DNA from: Tritrichomonas foetus
Taxonomy: Eukaryota > Parabasalia > Tritrichomonadida > Tritrichomonadidae
Direction of reading: 5' to 3'
Assembly (NCBI GenBank): GCA_001839685.1
Contig: MLAK01000606.1
Coordinates: 28,610-92,609 of the forward strand
DNA: 64,000 nucleotides
Shown: positions 48,938 to 59,000 of the stretch, one piece after another
How the letters are laid out: every line of letters starts with the position of its first letter
How positions within the stretch are numbered: the first letter of the stretch is position 1
Notes under the pieces: generated by a model
Databases searched by the model: none
What the model saw: the letters and a program-made list of their open reading frames with translations, nothing else
What the model was told of the DNA's origin: nothing
Made by a program: the position numbers and the translations under genes

Positions 48938-51384
48938 TTTGGTTTTTTGAATTATTTTTTTGAATGAGGCTTGATAAATTGAAAAGTTTTAAGAATTCTA
49001 TAAAAATTGAAACAACTATATTGAATGATGTAATCATTTACGCAATTCGAATATGTATTGAATATTTTTGTATGAAAATAATGTTAAAAATTAATCATAT
49101 CAATTCGCTTATTCAATAATATTTTGAGAAGTTTTCAGATGGTATAGAAATAATTAATAGAAATTTTCTATATTTTGAGATGATCAAAAAAATCATATTT
49201 CCACAGAAATTTTCAAGAGAGAATTGAAAAAAATTTAATAAAATCTGCGGTTGTGTTTTCGTTTATTAAGGACTTATGTTTTTTGCTTCTCCAAATCAAT
49301 GGATTGTCGAACAAGCCAACTGGAATTTATTATAGATCATCCTCCATCAGCGAACATAAGTCAACTTTTTCAGAGTTGTTTTGGCATTTGTGATAATTCT
49401 ATAGAATAAATTCAAATATATTCAAGTTTTCACAAACAGTCACTTTTTGAATGATAAACGCATTCAATATATCTAATTTTTATTTCAAAATATCTTGATA
49501 GTTTCTTGAATAAGGTTTATTATTGTTATTGTACTCTAATTTAATACATTTATTTAATCCAATATTAAAATATGAGTTTCATTCATTTTTGGACAATCTT
49601 CCCAATAATGTATAATTTACATTTTCATAGACACAAGAATCTCGAATATATCTTGTTTTTACTCTGCTATATGAAGTGCAAAGGAACTTTTTCTAGTTTT
49701 TCATCAGTGGCTTTAGAAATATTCACGATTCAAGGAGAAGTAATATTTTGTTTATTCTTCAAATGTAATGCCGTTTTGGAATAGTATTTAAATATATTTT
49801 TATCAAAGCAACATCACAATAGATTGATAAATTTTTCAAATCGATATAATTTCACTTGACAAACTTGATCATTCTTCATCATTGTTTAATTTCAATTAAA
49901 ACAACACTCTATCTTAGAAAAATTAGTTTCTTTTGAAACCGTCTATTTCCCAGAAAGAGATTTTGGTCTCATTTCATTTCATTTTTCTTCTTGATTAAGT
50001 CACAAGTTTTTTTGAATATTATGATTGTATTTGCTTATATTTTTAGCTTGATCAATTAATCACACGACTTCAAATATCTGATATTCTTTCAGTTCATAAG
50101 CATGTAAAACCAATGAATGTTTTTGTAAGTTGGAACTTTTTTGTATCATTTCGGATTCGTCACCATGGCTCTTATACGTGCAATCTCCTATTTTAGAGAT
50201 ATTCTAATCACATCATGTAAAGGCCAGAAGTTAATCCTTTCAATAAATGATTGTTTTAAGTTATTATTACGTTTACCTTCTCAGATTCGATCAATCATTC
50301 ATTCAATCATTCCATATTATGAATATGGAATCTATTTAAAAGATAAACTGCATCAATTTAGAAGATGTCAGCTAAGAGAGAAATTAATTTTCCTAAAACT
50401 GAAACTTCATTTTTTCAACATATTCTATGACGTTATAGAATTGACTATTGTTTTTCAATTGAGCTTAATTATTTTTTTTTTATTTCGGATTATGGTTGAC
50501 TGAAACGTTTGAATGTATCTCTGAAAATTCTTGACAATTGGTTATTATTCATGAGCGTTACCAACTGATTCTTCTAGAATAATATCATTAACATGAATTA
50601 GTATCGTTATTGGAGAGAAAATAAGCTTTTTTATGAGTTTAATAGTTGGTTATATTTTTGTGAAGAAAATACTTTTTCTTCCTTTTGTCACGAATATGCT
50701 CTGCATTCATGAATCAATATGATTGTTATTTTTGTTAAATTATCTCTTATTTCTATGCAACACATTGTATTTCGGATTGAATTAATTTTTATGATGTCCA
50801 ATACCCATGATAGGCTCATTGATTTAGTCATTCGAAGATAATAGTGGCTGATTATTCGTCACCTTTTTCAAATGTTGCGTCTTTTCAATATTCAATAAAC
50901 AATCAAAACCTATTGATAAAATATAAGAAAACTAAAGAATTAATTCTTTTTATTTTCTTGCAATGTTTTTGATAAGATAAAAAAATATCAAATTGAGAGA
51001 CAAAAAAAAAAAGTGAAAAAGATCATTTCGCGTAAATTACTCAAGAAATCATTCGAATACTTGATCTATCATTAGATCATTGAAAATCCTTCCACCAAAA
51101 ATACTATCAAATGAAAATAAACTCATTCAAATCCATCTAATCTATAATTTTGTAATTATCTTAATTAGTATAAAAAGTTCCAGTATATGGTTAATCTATA
51201 TTTCATAATCAATATTTATAAATCTAAATAAACAATATTAACAATATTTATTAATTATATTTTCAGATAAAGCATAGATATTATTTTCAAGATTTTATTT
51301 CAAATTATTTGGTTCAATTTCTAATAATTCATCAGAATTATCAGAATTACCAGAACTGATACAAACACATCTCAAATTGGGGGC
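48938..51384. other. Long intergenic region, no convincing gene
   Basis: About 2.4 kb between divergent genes. An ATG-started frame at 50165-50503 (+, 112 codons) is the best open frame but has no recognisable domain and AT-driven composition. No RNA gene seen. Confidence 0.55.
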
Positions 51385-52431
51385 ATGATTGTTGCACAAC
51401 GCATAGTATCAATATATTCCGATGTTATTGACAACTTAAGAGGAAATGCAAGTCATCTAGGGAAAGCAGTAGCAATTCCTTCATTTTCGGAGCAAAACAT
51501 TGATCAATTATGTAATTTTTCAATTTCCCAACTAAAAGTCGTTCCTTCATTATTGTTAATTAACAATGATATTGTTGTAGTTGGTGATATCCATGGAAAT
51601 CTACATAACTTGGTTTCAATATTTATCAAACATGGTTTCCCGCCCACGCAAAGATATTTGTTTATTGGAAATTATGTTGACTATGGAATGTTTTCACTTG
51701 AAACATCAACATTATTACTTGCATTAGCATCAACATACCCAGATCATGTCTTTTTACTGAAAGGAGAAACAGAATCCTATGCTTTACAAGTTTTTCAAGG
51801 TTTCTATGAAGAAGTTGTTACTATGTATCATAGTTGCTCAATTTGGAACTATTTTATGAAAGTATTTGAATATTTGCCCGTTGCTGCTTACATTAATAGA
51901 TCAATTCTTTGTGCTCATCTTGGTGTTTTAAATCAATATGAATCACTTGATCATATTTCTTTACAAATGCGCCCAATTCGAATTCCTCAGTTCGCTGATG
52001 CATTTAAAGAAGTGAGCAAAACGCAAGATAGTGATAATGATCGTATCTATCAAGGGATTGCAGATAAATATAAAGTATCGTTCATTGTTTCTGGTGGATG
52101 TCAAATTGGTGATTCCTTAAATTCCTATGCAGGAGGAAGAATATATACAATATCTGCATGTGAACAAGATTTAGACATTACAGTTTTGCCGATATTTATT
52201 GGGAAATCTAACGAATTTGATACATCAGAGTCAACTGACTGTTTAAAACGTGATGAGTGTAAATTCCAAATTATTACTTTACAACCCATTAGTAAGAAAT
52301 TTTTATCAATACCCATTACAATTCCCAAAACTATTTCGCATACACTACTTGATAAAAAGATATCACCAACAGTTCGAAGGAAAGTATTTGAAAATAAGTC
52401 TATACTTGGTATTTTTATTGATCAAACGTAG
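51385..52431 (+). CDS. PP1-like pseudophosphatase
   Basis: A 348-residue protein with the PPP fold sequence but a broken active site. GDIHG (67-71) is intact. GDYVDRG has become GNYVDYG (95-101), losing a bridging metal Asp and the phosphate-binding Arg. RGNHE has become KGETE (126-130), losing the metal Asn and the catalytic His. HGGL is altered to HLGVL. The late R-x-H motif is missing (FIVSGGCQIG). It most likely lacks phosphatase activity and may act as a scaffold or decoy for PP1 partners. The open frame is clean and full-length, so this is not a decayed pseudogene. The N-terminal ~60 residues resemble those of the active phosphatase at 13586-14755 (AIPSF motif in both), pointing to a shared trichomonad subfamily. 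Confidence 0.85.
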   Translation: MIVAQRIVSIYSDVIDNLRGNASHLGKAVAIPSFSEQNIDQLCNFSISQLKVVPSLLLINNDIVVVGDIHGNLHNLVSIFIKHGFPPTQRYLFIGNYVDYGMFSLETSTLLLALASTYPDHVFLLKGETESYALQVFQGFYEEVVTMYHSCSIWNYFMKVFEYLPVAAYINRSILCAHLGVLNQYESLDHISLQMRPIRIPQFADAFKEVSKTQDSDNDRIYQGIADKYKVSFIVSGGCQIGDSLNSYAGGRIYTISACEQDLDITVLPIFIGKSNEFDTSESTDCLKRDECKFQIITLQPISKKFLSIPITIPKTISHTLLDKKISPTVRRKVFENKSILGIFIDQT

Positions 52432-52570
52432 CTTTGTCTTTTTGAGATAGGTGTTTATTATTTTAGTAAATTATAGAAAACTTCCAATTTGTTTATTCTT
52501 TTCATATTAAATTCCTTGAATTTATAAATTTACATGATAAACTAAACGTTTATCATTTTTCAGATAAAGC

Positions 52571-52652
52571 AAACATCATTGAATGTAAGAATCAATGAAA
52601 GTAAACATCAATGAAAACAAACATCAATGAAAGCAAACATCAATGAAAGTAA
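52571..52652 (+). repeat. 16-bp tandem repeat running into the assembly gap
   Basis: Five units of 16 bp (consensus aaacatcaatgaaart, units at 52571, 52587, 52603, 52619 and 52635) reach the first N. The far side of the gap begins catcaatga, matching the unit. The gap therefore probably sits in a longer array. Confidence 0.85.
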
Positions 52653-53099
52653 NNNNNNNNNNNNNNNNNNNNNNNNNNNNNNNNNNNNNNNNNNNNNNNN
52701 NNNNNNNNNNNNNNNNNNNNNNNNNNNNNNNNNNNNNNNNNNNNNNNNNNNNNNNNNNNNNNNNNNNNNNNNNNNNNNNNNNNNNNNNNNNNNNNNNNNN
52801 NNNNNNNNNNNNNNNNNNNNNNNNNNNNNNNNNNNNNNNNNNNNNNNNNNNNNNNNNNNNNNNNNNNNNNNNNNNNNNNNNNNNNNNNNNNNNNNNNNNN
52901 NNNNNNNNNNNNNNNNNNNNNNNNNNNNNNNNNNNNNNNNNNNNNNNNNNNNNNNNNNNNNNNNNNNNNNNNNNNNNNNNNNNNNNNNNNNNNNNNNNNN
53001 NNNNNNNNNNNNNNNNNNNNNNNNNNNNNNNNNNNNNNNNNNNNNNNNNNNNNNNNNNNNNNNNNNNNNNNNNNNNNNNNNNNNNNNNNNNNNNNNNNN
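52653..53099. other. Assembly gap (447 N)
   Basis: Unknown bases. It is flanked on both sides by the 16-bp repeat motif, so the gap is likely repeat-caused. Confidence 0.99.
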
Positions 53100-53298
53100 C
53101 ATCAATGAGATATCTTTCTCGTGTTCCACTTCTTGAAGCAAAAAAAAAATTAACACATAATTAAATAGATAGAACGCTAACCTTTCATAGATAAAACAAA
53201 CCTCTCTTGAGCAATATTATCCTAAAAAAAAAACATATCTCAAATCTGCATATATGGTTTTTAATAAAAAAAAAAAAAAAAAGAAATAAAAAAAATTT

Positions 53299-53553
53299 TT
53301 ATTGTTGAAAAAAAAAATTCGTTACATGGAAAACAGAAAGAATGTTGTTTAAAAAAAAAATAATAACATCGTTTTCATCATCATCTCCATCAAAAAAAAA
53401 AGTACTCGAAATATCATAAAGCTTTTCATTTATCAAAAAAAAACTGAAGTGATGTAAGCATATGTCAGTTGGAGTAAAAAAAAAAAAGATTCCACGAGCC
53501 CGTAACTTGCCACGAATCAAAAAAAAAACTGTTTGATTTAAATATCTTTCCAT
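53299..53553 (-). CDS. LSm/Sm-like RNA-binding protein (sequence damaged by A-overwrite)
   Basis: 84 codons from ATG (53553) to TAA. Between the overwritten codons the text reads MERYLNQTV, IRGKLRARGI, TPTDICLHHFS, INEKLYDISST, DGDDDENDVII and NNILSVFHVTN. The order fits an LSm fold: N-terminal helix/strand 1, an Sm1-like 'G.L.a.G' and '.D..L' stretch, a variable acidic loop, then Sm2. Sm2 normally reads (I/V)-RG-N-N-I; here the three codons before NNI are overwritten, exactly where 'RG' should be. The length suits an LSm subunit of an RNA decay or U6 snRNP ring. The runs of Phe/Leu are artefacts. Which LSm it is cannot be told. Confidence 0.5.
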   Translation of the reverse strand: MERYLNQTVFFLIRGKLRARGIFFFFTPTDICLHHFSFFLINEKLYDISSTFFFDGDDDENDVIIFFLNNILSVFHVTNFFFQQ

Positions 53554-54042
53554 GAGATTCAAAAAAAAATACTTAAACTTTTTAAATAATTATATGGCCG
53601 TAAAAAAAAAATCTCATATGACCAAATTATTTAAGAAAAATCAAAAAAAAAAATGTGAACACTTTTCGTTAATTTGACTAATCATTAAAAAAAAACTGTT
53701 CTCAAAGCACTTTCCAGAGTTGGGATTTAAAAAAAAATAAAATTAAGATTATTAACCAAAAAAAAATTTTAAAAAAAAATGCAGCCTTCAATTGAAAGTG
53801 AAGACAAATTACAAAAAAAAAGACAGTTTAGAGGGCAACTTCATGATCAAATTGAAAAAAAAAACTTTATTTGCATATAACCTAATTGGATACGATAAAA
53901 AAAAACGTGAAATGAAAGGTCAAATAAAGGTCAAAAGTAAAAAAAAAATTATCATTTAAAAAGCTTTTCAAACAAAAGTAAAAAAAAAATTTGGCAATGA
54001 ACTTCAATCGGCCAAATTATAAAAAAAAAAATCATTTCCAAA
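53554..54042. other. Intergenic between divergent genes (overwritten)
   Basis: Contains about 11 overwritten windows. Unmasked stops occur in all three plus frames here (for example the TGA at 53998 and TAA at 54020), so the next gene cannot start earlier in its frame than about 54001. Confidence 0.5.
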
Positions 54043-55602
54043 ATGTTCTTTATTCCCATTTTCTAAAAAAAAATCACCGGTATTTTCACCGTAGGTGGAT
54101 TCACATAAAAAAAAACAAGTTTTTCTACTGTTAAACTAAAATACGCCTAAAAAAAAAATACATCCAATGATTTAATAATTCCAGAGAAAGAAAAAAAAAA
54201 TACTGTTACATTTACAGTAACATCTATCGGTTAAAAAAAAATCAAAAATTTACCCCTGTATCGAGGAAAATTGAAAAAAAAAAATACGATTAAAAGGATT
54301 GAATCGGAAGCTTTTTAAAAAAAAACAGGTTTCACAGAATCTCTCATTTTGCCTAATTAAAAAAAAACAATAGGTGAATATGCATTTTATGGATGTTCGG
54401 AAAAAAAAACAATTTTGAAACTTCCAGAAAATCTCCAAAATGAAAAAAAAAATTCTTTTTATAATTGTTTTCGGTTGTCTGGCCAAAAAAAAATTCCCCA
54501 ATCCATTGCTTCAATTGGTGCCTATGAAAAAAAAAACTGTTCTTCATTTTCAGGTGAACTCCTGCTTCAAAAAAAAATGAAAACAATCAACGAATCTGCC
54601 TTTGAAAAATAAAAAAAAATAGGCGGACATCTTCATTTACCAAATTCACTATAAAAAAAAAGGAAAGGAGCCTTTTCTAACTGCTTGAATTTCAAAAAAA
54701 AAATTGTGATTCCAAACAGTGTTAAGAAAATCAACGAAAAAAAAATCAGTAATTGTCCAAATTTCAATGGAAACATTAAAAAAAAAACTAATGTTGTGAA
54801 AATTGTGGGAACACCGTTTCAAAAAAAAATTCGAATCAAGGAGGTTCACTTTTATGGCAACAAAAAAAAAACAATTGCATTGTACGATTATAGCACCGGA
54901 TGGAAAAAAAAAAACAATCAATATTATGGTACCGAAAAAAAGGGATAAAAAAAAAATGATGATGAAGAGAAAAAAGATTATGATTATCAAAAAAAAAGGG
55001 GTGAAAAAGGCCAGCCTTTTAAAGGAATGTAAAAAAAAATTGTTCACGTACTTCCAAGTTATAAGTCTAGCAAAAAAAAAAGTTTTAATGTAGTAAAGAC
55101 CCTCACATTGACACAAAAAAAAAACCGAACCCCTGTTCCAACTTATGAATCTTTAAAAAAAAAAACAACGTCACAATCATTAACTTCATCTTCAGAAGAA
55201 AAAAAAACTCTAGTGATTAGCGTTTCTGAACAGCCTCAAAAAAAAAAAAATAATGCTGGAAATGAAGCAGACCGCATTAATCAAAAAAAAAAGATAGATA
55301 AAACCACCAAAACATTTTTGTTGGAAAAAAAAAATGGATGCTTGACAATAATTTCGGTTGTCTTGAAAAAAAAAATGTTGTACGTGTTTGTATTGGCTGA
55401 AAATAAATAAAAAAAAAAAAATTTGATTGATGATACCCAACAATATCTCAAAAAAAAAAGTGATGATATTTCGATTCCTCCAATTACTGTGAAAAAAAAA
55501 ATTTGGAAATTTATTGTATATTTTTCGATTGGTAAAAAAAAAATATCTATAATGATCCGAAGGTTTTCTTTCATGTAAAAAAAAACAAATGCACTGCATT
55601 AA
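54043..55602 (+). CDS. BspA-like LRR surface protein (broken only by artificial stops)
   Basis: The frame starting with ATG 54043 runs 519 codons to a genuine TAA at 55600-55602. Its only interruptions are TAA codons where a real T is followed by two overwritten A (54064, 54106, 54148, 54232, 54316, 54358, 54610, 54652, 54946, 55030, 55408, 55576). Visible repeats are classic trichomonad TpLRR/BspA: IGEYAFYGCS, IPQSIASIGAY, NCSSFSGELLL, MKTINESAFE, VIPNSVKKIN and ISNCPNFNGNI. The N-terminus (MFFIPIF...ITGIF) could be a signal peptide. A Thr/Pro/Ser stalk (NRTPVPTYES) precedes a likely membrane helix (GCLTIISVVL...MLYVFVL) and a cytoplasmic tail. BspA-like proteins are the largest surface family of trichomonads and are implicated in adhesion. 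The 'KKK' runs are artefacts. The true start could differ because possible upstream ATGs may be overwritten. Confidence 0.75.
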
Positions 55603-56025
55603 TTCAATCATTACGGATAAAAAAAAAATTTAGGACAATATTCGACCAGATTTTGAAGTTAAAAAAAAATCTTTTATTTCTTTTCCATCAAGGGATCTTC
55701 CTAAAAAAAAAAGCACTTTTGTGGCTATTGATTATCTGTGACCTAAAAAAAAAAATGACAATAAATGATTCATATATTCACTAATTAAAAAAAAAAGAAA
55801 AATAAATGGATGAGAAATAAATCTAGAAAAAAAAAAAATATTTATTTTTAGTCAAAAATTGTATAAATAAAAAAAAAAAAATTGGGGTGAGTTATATATC
55901 TCTATTTGAAAAAAAAAAAAATTCATTCACAATCATTTCCTCCCCATTACAGTTAAAAAAAAAGTTTATTTTGTTAAAGCAAGAAAAATGAATAATAAAA
56001 AAAAAAATCATTCTCAAAAAGTAGA
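55603..56025. other. Intergenic, convergent gene ends (overwritten)
   Basis: AT-rich spacer between the BspA-like gene (+) and the second cyclase (-). Ten overwritten windows; nothing recognisable. Confidence 0.6.
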
Positions 56026-59000
56026 TTAAGCAGTTTCTAAAAAAAAAAATGATCCATTTCTATTGACTGGTTGTCTAACAAAAAAAAAAATTCTTTTACC
56101 TTTTCCTTTAAGTTCAATTTCAAAAAAAAAATCAATATTGAAGTTCATATCAGCAATCAATTCGAAAAAAAAATTTGAGATCTGCACTGTTGATGGAATA
56201 CAAGTTAAAAAAAAACGTGCAGAAACATTAATTGGATCACCAATAATGAAAAAAAAAGGCTTATCTGTACCAAGAATACCTGCAATGAGTAAAAAAAAAG
56301 TATTTACACCAACTCTTGCTTGCAAGTTAGATAAAAAAAAAGAGTTTGCATCTTCAAGCATTACGAGAGAATCAAAAAAAAAAGAAACAACTTGGCTTGC
56401 ATGATTTTGTGGTGGTAAAAAAAAAGTGAAGAGTCCTGCTGCAGCCATGAAAACATCTAAAAAAAAATTAATTTTGGTGATGAGTGGGTATTTAGAGAGT
56501 AAAAAAAAAAATTTAGAGAAAATGATGGTTAAGTTTGCCATAAAAAAAAAAGGTGACAATGTTGCTGAATAATCAGACCACCTAAAAAAAAAAATGAAGA
56601 TGATCGAAGCGGAAGGAACAGAGAAAAAAAAAAAAGTTTCGCCTTTATTTAAGCGAACAACAATATCTAAAAAAAAAATTTGATAAAGAAGACGTTCACT
56701 TTTATCTTTAAAAAAAAAAGCTTCTTCTTTATGCTTTTGCAACAAAGTTTGAAAAAAAAAAACAACAGCAAATGACTTAGCAGCACCATTTTCTAAAAAA
56801 AAAAGAACTGTGGCATGAACTGGAATAGATGTATCAAAAAAAAAATTTGCAACTACATCAGTTTCATATATCATTGAGAAAAAAAAATTTTTCATCAGGT
56901 GCATTTGTTGGTAAACTGCTAAAAAAAAATCTTCTGGAAGAATACAACTAATGCTTTGACCAAAAAAAAAATCTGGAGTGTAGCCGAATAAATCAGTAAC
57001 TGCCAAAAAAAAAACTTCAATTGATTCATTCTTGTTTAAACAGAAAAAAAAAAAATTGGACATATGAATCATTGATTTAGCAGCTGTCAAAAAAAAATCA
57101 TTCTTTGTTTCTTTCTTATGAAGTAAAAAGAAAAAAAAATTTTTATTAGATGAAAACGCAATCGGCGGAATAAAAAAAAAAAGTTGGATTCCACCCTGAT
57201 AAGCTTTATCAAGTAAAAAAAAATTGAAGAAAATAACTGGAATCGATAAACATGAAAAAAAAAAACCAATAATTAATAAAATTAACAGAATTTGTCTGAA
57301 AAAAAAAATTGATTTTTCAGCATTGTTGTTCAGAAGTTCAAAAAAAAAAAACATCAAATCAACCAAGTGTACATTAGCGCTAAAAAAAAAATTATAGTAT
57401 GAACCATTTACAGAAAGTGAGAAAAAAAAAAAATGTCGTAAGATTTCTGTCACAAGTGATATGAAAAAAAAAAAAAGGTTTTCTAAGCTTCCACAACGAT
57501 ATGTATCAAAAAAAAAACCATCCGGATCACCATCACATGTTTCGGAAAAGAAAAAAAAATCAACTCTTGTGTCGAGACCAACACAAGGTGGAAAAAAAAA
57601 AGAACCTTTCAATAAGTTACCATTTGCACGCTTTAAAAAAAAAATTGAATTCCATCCTTTTCTTTGTGCTTCAGTAAAAAAAAAAAAATCGTTCTTAAAT
57701 TTCGGCTTTTGAATAACAAAAAAAAAAGTTGCATAAATAACAGCTTCGAAGACATGGTAAAAAAAAAAAATACTCTGGAATAGCCATTCATTCAAATACA
57801 AGAAAAAAAAATTTTCATTTCCTGCACAAAGGATCACAGCAAGCAAAAAAAAAATTGCTATCACCAAATATGTCATTATATAAACAAAAAAAAAATGAAT
57901 ATTAATCTTTTTATCATTAAGTGAATCAAAAAAAAAATCTTCGATGCAATCAGTATCATATTTGAATGGCAAAAAAAAATGGTCTTGAATCTGTGGATCT
58001 AAACCAGTCATTAAAAAAAAAAATTGTCGTAATTCTTGGTAATACTTATACATGAAAAAAAAAAATGTAGGGATGGTAATGACACTATATCCAATGAAAA
58101 AAAAAAATCCAATTATTTTATTCTCTACCGAAATCATTAAAAAAAAATCTCTAATTTGAGTCCGAATGTTACTAACCATAAAAAAAAAAGATGTTGCAAT
58201 TGGTTCCAAATTACTAAAGAGGAAAAAAAAATTATCATCTAATCTCCATTTTGTTGGATCAGGTAAAAAAAAATTAGTAACAGTTGAAACTTCACGGAAT
58301 TTCATTAAAAAAAAATACAAACCAACTTTTAAGGTTTGATTAGTGGGTAAAAAAAAATGTCTACCAGAAGAACAAAATGTAATGGGAGTTAAAAAAAAAG
58401 TAAGTTGATACATGAAACTACGAGCATCAACAAAAAAAAAAGCTAAATCTAGAGCGCTTGCTAAAAAGCTTTCTAAAAAAAAATAACTAAAATCTTGCCA
58501 TCGAACAACTTCTTGAAAAAAAAAATTGGCGAAATTCAAATTATACTTATTTGATATTAAAAAAAAATTCTTCATATCAACAAGGAGATCTTCCGAATAT
58601 AAAAAAAAACCTTCAATCCATGTGAAACAAATTGTTGTAATTAAAAAAAAAATTCCATAACGAACAAGACTCCATAAGTAAAGGAAAAAAAAAGAAGATT
58701 GCATGATATCGAAGCGATTGTAATAGAAAAAAAAAAAGAATAGAAGAATACCCAACAAAATAATTGCAAAAAAAAAAGTAAAACTCTTTAAAATTGAAGA
58801 ATAAGGACTTAAAAAAAAATCAAAGGCACGTTGAAAAGCAAGCCTAAGTCTAAAAAAAAAAAACATTTGTTTGGCAAGTGTTTCTTCAACTTCTAAAAAA
58901 AAATCACCATCAATTGTACCTGAAGAAACAGTAGATAAAAAAAAACTTGAGGTTTGCGTGCCATTATTGCCTTTCTTTAAAAAAAAAGAATAACCGCGGA

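Noticed and set aside
50165..50503. 112-codon ATG frame on the plus strand
   Set aside because: No domain, many Ile/Leu/Phe from AT bias, no initiator match; probably chance.
54649..55611. Minus-strand Phe-rich frames (54250-54586, 54649-55116, 55210-55611)
   Set aside because: They are antisense shadows of the BspA-like gene, kept open because AAA reads as TTT on the other strand.
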